Below, one piece after another: positions 41,370 to 49,563 of a DNA stretch of 64,000 nucleotides. This stretch comes from Pelagibius sp. Alg239-R121 (lineage in GTDB: Bacteria; Pseudomonadota; Alphaproteobacteria; Kiloniellales; Kiloniellaceae): NCBI RefSeq assembly GCF_947331435.1, contig NZ_CAMZOF010000005.1, forward strand, positions 1 to 64,000, in the 5' to 3' direction. Below the pieces are notes generated by a model that was given only the letters and a program-made list of their open reading frames with translations, did no database searches and had not been told where the DNA came from. Position 1 is the stretch's first letter. Every line of letters begins with the position of its first letter. Both the position numbers and the translations under genes were made by a program.

Positions 41370-42407
41370 TTAGCGTATGAGAGGCTTAAGCGGTGCGATT
41401 GGCACGGGACCGGCGCTCAAAAGGCCGTTCTTCATGGTGATCGGTAGTGCGACTTGTTGCGTATTGCCGCCCCCCAGGGACAGCAAGGCGAAGCTCAAAA
41501 GGCCGGCCTGCGTACGCTTGATTTGACCACGTGCAACAAGAGCGTCAAGCACATCGGTCAGGCCTGATATCCGGGTGCCGAACTGACCTTCCGGGCGCAT
41601 CAAGGCATCGAGAGTGGCCCCACCCTGCGCATGAAGCGTAAGCGGACCCCAGGCGATGTCGGCGCTGTGCACAATCGCCTCGCCGCCTGCCTCCCGCCAA
41701 ATGGGCAGGGCTTTGCGAATATCCATGGCGGGTAAAGGGCCGCGGAGCGTCGCCGTCAGAGATAGAGATTCGACCTCTTTGCCGAGCGGGGTTCCACCGT
41801 CATTTGGTAAGACGATCCCCTGCGCCGAGCCATCAAAATCCAGTTCCTGAAGTTGACCTTCGTCTGCCAGCCGCAGGGGGCCAAGCACGGCGTCGAGCCT
41901 CTCCACGCTGAGAACCTGGGCTTCTTGATGAAGTATGTCGAATCCGGCGATGGAAGTTACGGCATGATCGACCGAACCGTTAAAGGCGAGATGGATTTGT
42001 AGCCAGGCCTGTTTCGCGAGGCCGGTAAGCTCGCCAATGTGCTTGAGCCCGCCGAAAAGGTGAGTGCCGGCCGCATCGGCGTCGATTGTAAAAGGATCCC
42101 AAAGCGCGGCGTGCCCTCTCATTGGCGGCCCCTGCCAAAAGCGTCCATCAGGCGCCGATATCGCTGGCGACGAGAGTGAAAGGTCAAATGAGAAGGGATA
42201 GCCGGAAAGCTCCAGCTTGCCGTAATTGACGACGAAGCCACGGGCAATTTGCTGATGCCGCCAGTTCTCGAGCCCGGTAACAATCTGTCCTGCGGCCCAG
42301 TGCCAGTAAGCGGTCGCGAGCAATGCCAGGATAAGGGTTCCGCCAGCCAAAGTAAGAAAGAGACGTCTGCCAGGGCTTTTTAGGCTTATAGAGGGTGTCG
42401 TTGTCAT
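41370..42407 (-). CDS. DUF2125 domain protein, membrane-anchored
   Basis: A 345-residue protein with one N-terminal membrane anchor (about 15-35) and a long beta-rich periplasmic domain. It matches the alphaproteobacterial DUF2125 family through the WHWAAGQIVTGLENW segment after the anchor, GYPFSFDLSLSSP, and the repeated short beta-strand pattern. Such proteins resemble AsmA-like or YdgA-like periplasmic repeats, but the function is not established. It converges with tyrA (20 bp between the stops), a gene order typical of Rhodospirillales. Confidence 0.85.
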   Translation of the reverse strand: MTTTPSISLKSPGRRLFLTLAGGTLILALLATAYWHWAAGQIVTGLENWRHQQIARGFVVNYGKLELSGYPFSFDLSLSSPAISAPDGRFWQGPPMRGHAALWDPFTIDADAAGTHLFGGLKHIGELTGLAKQAWLQIHLAFNGSVDHAVTSIAGFDILHQEAQVLSVERLDAVLGPLRLADEGQLQELDFDGSAQGIVLPNDGGTPLGKEVESLSLTATLRGPLPAMDIRKALPIWREAGGEAIVHSADIAWGPLTLHAQGGATLDALMRPEGQFGTRISGLTDVLDALVARGQIKRTQAGLLSFALLSLGGGNTQQVALPITMKNGLLSAGPVPIAPLKPLIR

Positions 42408-42663
42408 ACAGCTCGATTCTCAGACTCGATTTCAAAAGGCGAGGACGCGGTTCGTTTTTGATCCCTGGCGCCGACAGCGGTCCGGATCTCAGGTTTTCCT
42501 AACTTCGGTGCGCGACCCGGACTTGTCCAGCCTTTCGGCAGGCTGTTTGTCTAGATAAGATGTCTTGTACTCGGAGGTGCAGCTGGGAAATGCCCGCGCC
42601 GGATGGTCTTACTGACCGGCTGCGGACGGACTATTGAGCGGGATTCGTTAGGTATTGGATCGG

Positions 42664-43233
42664 ATGAAAGACTGGAATCAGGCGCTGCTTCCCCCCGAAG
42701 GACAGGATTTCTGGGTGTTTGGCTACGGGTCGCTGATCTGGAACCCTGGCTTTCCGCATGTCGAAGTCAGATCCGGGCTGTTAAAGGGCTACCATCGTCA
42801 TTTTTGTGTCTACTCGCACCGTTATCGCGGCACGCCGGAATGCCCTGGCTTGGTGTTAGGGCTTGATCAAGGCGGAGACTGCGAGGGATTGGTGTTCCGG
42901 GTTCCGGCCGCAGAAGCAACCGAAGTCATGCAGTATCTTGATGAGCGCGAAATGGTGACCGGCGTATATCTGCCGGGCTGGCACGATGTCTCGACTGACG
43001 GCGGTACGGTGTCCGCAATTACCTTTGTCGCGGATCCCGGGCACGAGCAGTACGCAGGACGTCTTCCCCAGGAGGACTTGGTTCAATTGGTTGTGCAAGG
43101 ACGTGGACAGCGTGGCACCTGCCGCGACTATCTGCAAAACACGGTTCATCACCTGGCGGCTCTCGGTCTTCACGACGATTATCTCTCAGCATTGCTGGCA
43201 GAAGTGGATGCGCGTGAAAGCGAATCTCTATGA
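42664..43233 (+). CDS. chaC: Glutathione-specific gamma-glutamylcyclotransferase (ChaC-like)
   Basis: A 189-residue ChaC-family enzyme that cleaves glutathione to 5-oxoproline and Cys-Gly. The substrate-binding loop is VFGYGSLIWNPGF and the catalytic glutamate lies in YLDEREMVTGVY. It also has the family's CLGLVLGL-like segment (CPGLVLGLDQGG). The start is the ATG at MKDWNQ; a TTG three codons earlier is possible. The 256-bp gap upstream contains a hairpin CAGCCT-TTCGGC-AGGCTG at 42528-42545 and a 15-codon mini-frame at 42590 behind GGAGG, neither of known function. Confidence 0.92.
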   Translation: MKDWNQALLPPEGQDFWVFGYGSLIWNPGFPHVEVRSGLLKGYHRHFCVYSHRYRGTPECPGLVLGLDQGGDCEGLVFRVPAAEATEVMQYLDEREMVTGVYLPGWHDVSTDGGTVSAITFVADPGHEQYAGRLPQEDLVQLVVQGRGQRGTCRDYLQNTVHHLAALGLHDDYLSALLAEVDARESESL

Positions 43234-43314
43234 TCTTGATGGCGGTTCGCGTTTTCACTGCTTCAGTGAAATCGATCGCACGCAATTTACATGCCTTGGA
43301 GATGGGATAGGTCG

Positions 43315-43500
43315 CTACTCGATCAGCTTCCTCAGATCGTCGAAATCGATCAGAAGGTAAGCGAGCACCGCCACGATCAAAGCGCCGAGAGGATAAGTAT
43401 ACCAAGGTTTGACCAAAGGATTGTTGGTACCGCAGGACTGGCAGACATCCTGGTCTACATCCAGTGCCGAACCACAGCTTCTGCAGAGACGTTGTGCCAA
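43315..43500 (-). CDS. Small zinc-ribbon membrane protein
   Basis: A 61-residue protein with a rubredoxin-like zinc ribbon (CRSCG at residues 6-10 and CQSCG at 20-24) followed by one membrane segment (about 33-50, YPLGALIVAVLAYLLI). Small zinc-ribbon/membrane proteins of this kind are widespread and unassigned. It lies 21 bp downstream of the acyltransferase gene on the same strand and probably belongs to that operon. The four cysteines and consistent layout support it as a real gene despite its size. Confidence 0.72.
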   Translation of the reverse strand: MAQRLCRSCGSALDVDQDVCQSCGTNNPLVKPWYTYPLGALIVAVLAYLLIDFDDLRKLIE

Positions 43501-43521
43501 GGTGTGTTTCCGATATTAGCG

Positions 43522-44355
43522 TTAATCTTTGGGTTCGCCCGGAACTGCAGCTGCAGTTTCCAGAACATTATCTGTCGCGCCAGCTTTATCCGTCGCCTCA
43601 GCCGTATCCGTTGATTGAGGGCCGAAGGGTGAATCGTGGTGAACTGGAACGGGGAGTCTGGTGCAGGCGCTTTCGATACTGTCGACCAGCCGTGGCAAAA
43701 ACTCCTTGCGTGGCAGGCCGGGCGGAATGGCCGGAAGGAATTCCAGGGTGACTTTGCCGGGCCGCTTGGCAAAAGCCCGCCGGCGCCAAAAATAGCCTGA
43801 ATTGAGAGCCACGGGGACGACCGGGATTTTGAGCTGACCGTAAAGTGCGGCAACACCCGGCTGATAGGGGATCTGCTGGGTCGGAGGAACCCGGGTGCCC
43901 TCAGGGAAGATAATGATTGGGCGCTTTTCGGCAACGATTTCTCGTGAAAGCGCGATCAGCCGCTTTAACTCCGAAGCGCCGCCGGATCGATCAATACCGA
44001 TGGCGCCAGAGCGTGCGGTGAACCAACCGAAGAGGGGGATCCAGTTCAACTCGCGTTTCATAATGAAACAAGGGTGGTCGAGCAGGACGCTGAAGACCAT
44101 CGTCTCCCAGGCCGACTGATGCTTGGACGCAACGATGAAGGGCGCATCGGGCAAATTCTCGAGCCCGATGACCTCATAGTCCAGCTTGCAGATGAACTTG
44201 AGAAGCGCAAAGGTCGTGCGGGTCCAGATCTTACCGACTTGGGAACTCGCACGTGGAGGCAACAGCAATATCGGCAAACAGACTGTCAGATAGATGGTGC
44301 TCCATCCGAAAAACAGCGCGTTGAAGATAAAGGAGCGTAGGACGATCATGTTCAT
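43522..44355 (-). CDS. plsC: 1-acyl-sn-glycerol-3-phosphate acyltransferase (PlsC-like)
   Basis: A 277-residue membrane acyltransferase that makes phosphatidic acid from lysophosphatidic acid. A hydrophobic N-terminal helix (about 8-30) precedes the catalytic motif KHQSAWE, a variant of the HX4D signature with glutamate, as commonly seen in alphaproteobacteria. The substrate motif IIIFPEGTR follows. The C-terminal 50 residues are rich in Thr and Ala and probably disordered. Its ATG overlaps the stop of the upstream ydcF-like gene, so the two are coupled. A longer frame upstream is not supported. Confidence 0.92.
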   Translation of the reverse strand: MNMIVLRSFIFNALFFGWSTIYLTVCLPILLLPPRASSQVGKIWTRTTFALLKFICKLDYEVIGLENLPDAPFIVASKHQSAWETMVFSVLLDHPCFIMKRELNWIPLFGWFTARSGAIGIDRSGGASELKRLIALSREIVAEKRPIIIFPEGTRVPPTQQIPYQPGVAALYGQLKIPVVPVALNSGYFWRRRAFAKRPGKVTLEFLPAIPPGLPRKEFLPRLVDSIESACTRLPVPVHHDSPFGPQSTDTAEATDKAGATDNVLETAAAVPGEPKD

Positions 44356-44972
44356 GCAGGGATAATGTAGCTTCGCAGCAATGCCACAAGGAATTTGTTG
44401 TATTCGGTGATAATCAGGCCCGCGCTGCCCGGCCAACGCCACCAGTCACGCTGCTTGACGTGCGTTGGAAACACCGGATTGGGGATGATCTGAATGTCCG
44501 GCATCACCCGATTGAACTCGACCAGGCTGCGCGGCATGTGATAAGCGGCAGTCACCAGACGAAGCGAACTGAAGCCCTGTTCAGTCATCCACTCGCCGGT
44601 TTCAGCGGCGTTCCCCACCGTATCGACAGCGCGTCCGAGGGTCATGCAGCATGTCACCCCGCTCGGGCTGCGTTGAAAGATTTTGAGTAGTTCTTCGACT
44701 TCGACGCCCTGATGAACCCCGGAAACGAACAGCTTCTTGGCGCGTTGACGCGTGATCAGGTCAAAGCCTTGTTCCAAGCGGCCGCTTCCACCCGTCAGCA
44801 CGACGATGGCGTCGGTCTTGCGCAAAGGATCGGTGACGGTTTTCGGCAGGGTCGAGGAAAACCACAGCAATCCACCGGCCCACACCAGGCTGCAGGCAAA
44901 GGTGAAAATGGCGAAAAACGCGATCCAACGCCGGCCGCGGCGCTGCGAAAAACGTTTTGTTGCCCCTTTCAT
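44352..44972 (-). CDS. YdcF/ElyC-family DUF218 membrane protein
   Basis: A 206-residue protein with one N-terminal membrane segment (about 17-40) and a DUF218 domain. Typical motifs are DAIVVLTGGSGRLEQGFDLI, the GRAVDTVGNAAETGEWM block and LVTAAYHMPRSLVEF. E. coli ElyC/YdcF relatives affect lipid-carrier use in envelope synthesis, though their reaction is not settled. Position directly before plsC and after ftsX points to an envelope role. The C-terminal SAGLIITEYNKFLVALLR is the family's amphipathic tail. Confidence 0.9.
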   Translation of the reverse strand: MKGATKRFSQRRGRRWIAFFAIFTFACSLVWAGGLLWFSSTLPKTVTDPLRKTDAIVVLTGGSGRLEQGFDLITRQRAKKLFVSGVHQGVEVEELLKIFQRSPSGVTCCMTLGRAVDTVGNAAETGEWMTEQGFSSLRLVTAAYHMPRSLVEFNRVMPDIQIIPNPVFPTHVKQRDWWRWPGSAGLIITEYNKFLVALLRSYIIPA

Positions 44973-45085
44973 TTGCCCTCTATCCTGGAGACTGTTTGTA
45001 CCGTTCCGACGTGTAGTGAAGCGCGAAACAGCCTCTTGTTCAATATGTTAGAGCGTTACATCCACTCGCATGCAGGCAGCCAATA

Positions 45086-45976
45086 TTATGGGATACGCGC
45101 CAGTGTGCGCAAAACCGTAAATCGTGCTGTTACCATTGCGACCAACGCCGCGGCGAAGGGAAGTAAGCTGAGGATTGCCCATTCGATGGGTGCCAGGGTC
45201 AGTTCCGGCAGCAATGCAGTCCCGGCACGTCCCAACAGCTGGCTGATACCGATAATAGTAACGGCGGCCAGGGTGACGCCGACCAGTCCGCCGAAGAATC
45301 CAAGCTTTAGCGAATGAATTTGGAATTCGCGGGCGATGTAACCGTCTTGCGCACCGATCAGATGTAGCAGCTCGACGATTTGATAGTGCACGGCGAGGCC
45401 CATGCGCGTGACAAAGACGACCATGATGACCGCTGACAAACCAACCAGCAGCACGACCAGAGCCGCTACGATCTCGATTGAACGGGCCAGACTGAGTAAA
45501 TTCCCCAGCCAGCGCTGGTGGTCGTCGATCGTCGCCCCGGGGACAATTTCTTCGACCCGTGCGGTTAAGCTGGCCGTGTCGGGCGGTGCAACCTGATCGA
45601 TCTCAACGGCAATCAGCTCCGGCAGAGGAAGTTCCGAAAGACCCGAGCTTTGTCCCAACCAGGGTTCAAGCAACGCTGCTGTTTCCTCGGCGCCCATATG
45701 ATTGGCGGATAAAACTCCCGGGCTCTGGAGCAGGAGCCTGATGACGCTCTCTCTGCGCGCATCGACTTCGGCATCTGACAGCTCACTCTCGCTGACCGGA
45801 AGTTGAACCGTGATTTGGCCCGACAGTCCGTGGTCCCAGCGGGTCACGATCTTGCTCATCGCCATGGCGCTGACCAGTGCGAGCGCGGCCAGATAGACCA
45901 TCACTGCGACTAGCCATGGTAGAAAACGGCCGGTTGAATCGCGATTTAGCGGGACGACGGACTTGCGCAACAGCAT
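45086..45976 (-). CDS. ftsX: Cell division protein FtsX
   Basis: A 296-residue permease-like protein with four membrane segments: one N-terminal (about 18-40) before a periplasmic domain of about 130 residues, and three C-terminal. With FtsE it controls peptidoglycan hydrolases at division through the periplasmic loop. The ATG used lies 1 bp after the ftsE stop; frames extend 29 codons further upstream (46063 or 46048), overlapping ftsE, and cannot be excluded. Sequence is moderately conserved (SRFLPWL-like GRFLPWLVAVMVYLAAL at the first helix). Confidence 0.92.
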   Translation of the reverse strand: MLLRKSVVPLNRDSTGRFLPWLVAVMVYLAALALVSAMAMSKIVTRWDHGLSGQITVQLPVSESELSDAEVDARRESVIRLLLQSPGVLSANHMGAEETAALLEPWLGQSSGLSELPLPELIAVEIDQVAPPDTASLTARVEEIVPGATIDDHQRWLGNLLSLARSIEIVAALVVLLVGLSAVIMVVFVTRMGLAVHYQIVELLHLIGAQDGYIAREFQIHSLKLGFFGGLVGVTLAAVTIIGISQLLGRAGTALLPELTLAPIEWAILSLLPFAAALVAMVTARFTVLRTLARIP

Positions 45977-45977
45977 C

Positions 45978-46742
45978 TTAGCCAGCGCTTTCCGGACTGC
46001 CGCGAAGTCTCGAGGCGCCGCCCGATGTAGTGGAGCCCGAGGCTTCATATCCGGGCATGTCACTGGTGCGAATTAGCGTTTCCGCGTGCTCCAGCCGCAC
46101 TTCACCGCGCACGAGCCGGATAACCGGATAGCGAAAGCGGGATATGAGAGCTTCGTTATGTGTTGCAACGACAATGGTCGTACCGCGCTTGTTGAGCTCT
46201 TCGAAGAGGTAGAGCAGGCGTTCGGCAATTCGGTTGTCGACATTGCCGGTAGGTTCGTCGGCGAGCAGCAGGCTTGGGCGGGAAACGACCGCTCGTGCGA
46301 TGGCGACGCGCTGTTGCTGGCCGCCCGAGAGAGTGGCGGGTTTTGCATCCAGATGATCGGCTAAACCGACCCATGTCAGCAGTTCGACGACATCCTTTCT
46401 GATTTCTTCCGAGCGCTGTCCGCTGACCTTGAGGGGCAGGGCGACATTATCCAAAGTGCTTAGATGATCGAGAAGTCTAAAGTCCTGGAATACAACACCG
46501 ATCCTGCGCCGGAGCAGTGCCGCATCGTGACGTGAGAGGGATGATACATCGCGCCCGAACAGGCTGATGCGCCCGCTGGTCGGCCGCTGCGCAAGATACA
46601 TCATCTTGAGAAGCGAAGACTTTCCCGCGCCGCTCGCGCCGATCACGAAGTGGAAAGAACCGGGCGCCAGATCCAATGACACGCGATCAAGGATTTCAGG
46701 GCCCGCCCCATAGCGCAGTGAAACGTCCTGAAAGCGAACCAA
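45978..46742 (-). CDS. ftsE: Cell division ATP-binding protein FtsE
   Basis: A 254-residue ABC ATPase partner of FtsX. Walker A is GASGAGKSS, the signature motif [14 protein letters not shown], Walker [13 protein letters not shown], and the switch histidine lies in VATHNE. The N-terminus [12 protein letters not shown] corresponds to a TTG start. The C-terminal 30 residues are Ser- and Gly-rich beyond the ABC fold and overlap the longer possible ftsX start. The operon order ftsE-ftsX-ydcF-plsC on the minus strand is a conserved alphaproteobacterial arrangement. Confidence 0.95.
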   Translation of the reverse strand: MVRFQDVSLRYGAGPEILDRVSLDLAPGSFHFVIGASGAGKSSLLKMMYLAQRPTSGRISLFGRDVSSLSRHDAALLRRRIGVVFQDFRLLDHLSTLDNVALPLKVSGQRSEEIRKDVVELLTWVGLADHLDAKPATLSGGQQQRVAIARAVVSRPSLLLADEPTGNVDNRIAERLLYLFEELNKRGTTIVVATHNEALISRFRYPVIRLVRGEVRLEHAETLIRTSDMPGYEASGSTTSGGASRLRGSPESAG

Positions 46743-47100
46743 GGTACAAGCGATCCTATGAGGAGATGCCGGAGTCTGACCGTTTTACTTCGAACCAAAG
46801 TGAAACGTGAATCAGCCTCTCAATCATATGGTTAGAGGACGATTCACGTCCGTGATTGCCTCAATCAAGAACGATCGCACTCTAGTGCCGAGAATGGCAC
46901 AGCGGTCGCACCGAGGTAAAGCGTTGAGCGCCCGACTTGCGTTGCCATCAAGTGGCTCATATAAGATTAACCGTTTTACGCTAGACCGATGCCTGAACGG
47001 AATGGCGCGGAGAATGGCGCCAAAGCGACAGATAAAGGCAGTGGTGCGTGGCAAGTCTGGATTCCCCCGAGAAAGAAGCTGAAGGGACTAAGGCGGTTAA
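46743..47100. other. 358-bp gap between ftsE and the zinc-ribbon gene
   Basis: This divergent gap holds repeat copy B and presumably two promoters. Nothing else was recognised in 46886-47100. Confidence 0.4.
46806..46885 (-). repeat. Dispersed intergenic repeat, copy B
   Basis: On the minus strand this 80-bp copy begins CTAGAGTGCGATCGTTC, continues through the core CCTCTAACCATATGATTGAG and ends GGCTGATTCACG. It is the closest full-length match to copy A (14164) and copy C (58955). Confidence 0.65.
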
Positions 47101-47979
47101 ATGATCGTTACCTGTCCGTCCTGTGACACCAGCTTTGCCCTTGACGAGTCGTTGCTCGGCACGCGTGGACGCAAAGTGAAGTGCGGCGAGTGCGCCCATC
47201 GCTGGCATCAGATGCCAGAGGCCGCTACCGCGCCCGTTGCTGCCGTTCCTGAAGCTGCCGCCCCTGAGCCTATTGCGGAACCTGAGTCTGCTGCTGCCGA
47301 ACCAACCGAGGCGGTGCAAGCTGCGCCAGAACCGGAAGCTGTCGAAGTGCCTCCGCCGATGCAGGAAGAGGAAACAGCAGCGGATACTCCGCCTCCAGTC
47401 CGTGGCCCCAAGCTTTTCGAATCGGACGATGAAGATGTCCTGGATGACGGAGATCGAAGATTTGCGGTCTTGGGATGGAGTATTTTCCTCGTTGTTTTTG
47501 TTCTGCTCGTTCTTGGATTCTACTTTGGCCAGAGTCAGATCGTGGCGTTCGAGCCAAGGTTTCAAAAGCTTTACGATCTGGTTGGCCTCAAGGCCCATAG
47601 TGATCAGGACGGTCACGAGGAAGTGGCGGGCGTCCCAGGCGAGGGCCTCTCAATTCCTGCAGACAAGCTCTTGAAAAGCCGCAAACGCGTTGCCGGCGAA
47701 CCAATGATCGTCGTTGAAGGTGTCGTCGTTAACGAAACAGATCAAGAGCAACCCGTGCCGACATTGCGGGCCACGATCACTGACGTTGATGCCAATATTC
47801 TGGCCCGCTGGTACTTTGAAGCCGAAACAGCGAAGGTCGGGCTGAACGGTGATGTTTCGTTCGAAACATCAATCGGGGACAGCTGGGGCCGGCAGAGCAT
47901 CGGTATATCGATCATTTTCGTTTCAGCCGAGACGGCAGAGAACGAACCAAGTATTCTACCGACAGCAACCAAGCAGTAA
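47101..47979 (+). CDS. MJ0042-type zinc-ribbon protein with DUF3426 domain
   Basis: A 292-residue protein: an N-terminal zinc ribbon (CPSCDTSF at residues 5-12 and VKCGECAHRW at about 31-40), a Pro/Ala/Glu-rich linker (about 43-105), one membrane segment (about 122-142) and a DUF3426-like beta domain. Members occur across proteobacteria beside division or cell-wall genes; the function is unknown. The ATG directly follows an AAGG-type site. It is divergent from ftsE across a 358-bp gap that contains a repeat copy. Confidence 0.9.
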   Translation: MIVTCPSCDTSFALDESLLGTRGRKVKCGECAHRWHQMPEAATAPVAAVPEAAAPEPIAEPESAAAEPTEAVQAAPEPEAVEVPPPMQEEETAADTPPPVRGPKLFESDDEDVLDDGDRRFAVLGWSIFLVVFVLLVLGFYFGQSQIVAFEPRFQKLYDLVGLKAHSDQDGHEEVAGVPGEGLSIPADKLLKSRKRVAGEPMIVVEGVVVNETDQEQPVPTLRATITDVDANILARWYFEAETAKVGLNGDVSFETSIGDSWGRQSIGISIIFVSAETAENEPSILPTATKQ

Positions 47980-48166
47980 TCCTGCCGCGCTGATTTTTTG
48001 CGACCTCATTATTCTGAATAGGTCACCATCCAATAAGCGGTCTAAGTGCCTGGGTCGACGCGCGCGGCCTAGCAACTACCGCACTTGCCGCGAACTGTGA
48101 TCAGAACCTGGACGGTGGAACAGAAGCGGAGATCCTCCCACTCGGTATATGATCGCACCCGCAGGA

Positions 48167-48589
48167 TCAGGGTTTCTTGCTAGGGCGCCGGAACTTGATA
48201 CCCAGACCGATTTCCTTTGCGAGCCTGCGACGCTCCGAAGAATATTTGGGCGCAACAACGGGGTAGTCGTCCGGCAGGTTCCAGCGTTCGCGGTAGTCTT
48301 CGACCGACATGCCGAAGCTCCTCATCAGATAGCGTTTGAGGACTCGGAGTTTTTTACCGTCCTCAAGACATATGATGTAGTCCGGTGTCACAGATTTCTT
48401 GATCGGAACGGCAGGAACCGGGCGTTCCGGCGTTCCAACGGATGATGATCCGGCTGTTGCAAGAGCATGGTAGGTGTCGCGAAGGAGCTGCGGCAGTTCG
48501 TTTACGGAAACAACGTTGCCTGAGACGTGCGCCGAGACGACATCGGCCGTCATGTTCAAGAGATCGCCGTGTTTTAGTTTTTCGTACAT
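48167..48589 (-). CDS. mucR: MucR/Ros-family transcriptional regulator
   Basis: A 140-residue MucR-like regulator, recognised from TPDYIICLEDGKKLRVLKRYL, DYRERWNLPDDYPVVAPKYS and the basic tail. MucR proteins bind AT-rich DNA and control motility, exopolysaccharide and cell-cycle genes. In Ros the zinc ligands are Cys-X2-Cys-X9-His-X4-His; here only the first cysteine is kept (CLED and KRYL replace CLEC and KRHL), so it belongs to the group that folds without the classical zinc site. The AT-rich promoter islands in this window are possible targets. Confidence 0.92.
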   Translation of the reverse strand: MYEKLKHGDLLNMTADVVSAHVSGNVVSVNELPQLLRDTYHALATAGSSSVGTPERPVPAVPIKKSVTPDYIICLEDGKKLRVLKRYLMRSFGMSVEDYRERWNLPDDYPVVAPKYSSERRRLAKEIGLGIKFRRPSKKP

Positions 48590-49033
48590 CGATTATTCCT
48601 GCTCGCCGTTTCCACGGCACCTGTTCTCCGATGTGCGGACTAGGGCAACAGTCGCCATCATTATGGTTTTGAGTTCCTACCCGAAATTTTGAGTATGAAT
48701 GCCGTTGCGCTGGTTAACTTTGTCGAGAGCCGCCAACAAAACCGGTCGATCGGGGCTAGAGTTGAAAGGATGACGTCACCTTTGGCTTCCCGGCAGTAGA
48801 TCCTGGAATGACGCTGCCTGACCAGTTCGTTAACCCCATATTAATCTTAATTACCGCAATATGTGCGCTGAGTAGAACGCGGTTTTCTGTGTGCTCTAAT
48901 CTATGGAACGAGAGATGGTTAACGGTTCGCTTTGAGACAAAGCGAAGAAATCAGATGCTCATTCTTATGGTTAGAAGGCGATCTTGCTTTAGATCGGAAA
49001 GTCTCGGTTCTAAGTTGAACGCAAGGTAGAGTG
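48590..49033. promoter_or_regulatory. mucR/cpdR divergent intergenic region
   Basis: This 444-bp gap contains AT-rich sequence around 48830-48920, the hairpin TTCGCTTTG-AGA-CAAAGCGAA at 48926-48946 and repeat copy E. No coding sequence is supported. Both mucR and cpdR promoters must lie here, and the AT-rich part is a plausible MucR autoregulatory target. Confidence 0.45.
48949..49013 (-). repeat. Dispersed intergenic repeat, copy E (diverged)
   Basis: Read on the minus strand it runs TTAGAACCGAG to GAGCATCTGATT with the core CCTTCTAACCATAAGAATGAG, corresponding to CCTCTAACCATATGATTGAG in copy B. It is shorter and more diverged than copies A-C. Confidence 0.45.
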
Positions 49034-49411
49034 ATGGCTCGGATTTTAGTGGCTGAAGACGACCGGGCGGTGCAAAGCTTCGTTGCCCGGGCGCTGACCC
49101 ACAAAGGACATAAAGTTACGACGGCGGACGACGGCGTGCAGGCATTGGAGCGGCTCGGGTCCGACAGCTTCGATCTGTTGATTACCGACATCGTCATGCC
49201 GGAGTTGGATGGTATTGCCTTGGCCTTGAAGGTGACCAAGGATTACCCCGAACTGCCGATCCTGCTGATGACGGGTTATTCGGCCGAGCGCCAGCGCGCG
49301 CACAATCTCGATGAGCTGATCTGCCGTGTGATTACGAAGCCTTTCACCTTGAAGCAGATTTGCGCCACAGCCGACGAGGTGATGGCAGACAGTAAAGTCG
49401 CCTGCCACTAG
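49034..49411 (+). CDS. cpdR: Single-domain response regulator CpdR
   Basis: A 125-residue receiver-only protein. The acidic pocket is EDD (residues 8-10), the phospho-acceptor Asp52 lies in LLITDIVMPELDG, and the switch threonine and lysine are in LLMTGYSAER and VITKPF. The sequence fits CpdR, which in alphaproteobacteria, when unphosphorylated, primes ClpXP for proteolysis of cell-cycle regulators including PdeA. The start is the ATG after a GTG. The stop codon TAG lies inside repeat copy D, whose hairpin may act as its terminator. Confidence 0.93.
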   Translation: MARILVAEDDRAVQSFVARALTHKGHKVTTADDGVQALERLGSDSFDLLITDIVMPELDGIALALKVTKDYPELPILLMTGYSAERQRAHNLDELICRVITKPFTLKQICATADEVMADSKVACH

Positions 49412-49464
49412 AATGTGATTGTTCTTGATTGCTCTAATCAAGAACGAGAATTGCCCTCCAACCA
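49408..49464 (+). repeat. Dispersed intergenic repeat, copy D, with terminator-like hairpin
   Basis: A partial copy beginning CTAGAATGTGATTG that overlaps the cpdR stop codon. It contains the perfect stem GTTCTTGATT-GCTCT-AATCAAGAAC (49421-49445), 10 bp with a 5-base loop, and ends near CCCTCCAACCAC. It probably ends cpdR transcription. Confidence 0.55.
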
Positions 49465-49503
49465 CAAAAAACGGTGTGTGATTTACACAGCCGGGCGCGG
49501 CAC

Positions 49504-49530
49504 CGGTCAGGCGAATCTTTGCCCTGACCG
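49504..49530. terminator. Hairpin between convergent cpdR and TIGR02302 genes
   Basis: CGGTCAGG (49504-49511) pairs perfectly with CCTGACCG (49523-49530). With the copy D hairpin it may end transcription from both sides. Confidence 0.4.
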
Positions 49531-49563
49531 TCGTATCTCCTGAAGGCTAGGGGGTTTCCCCAG

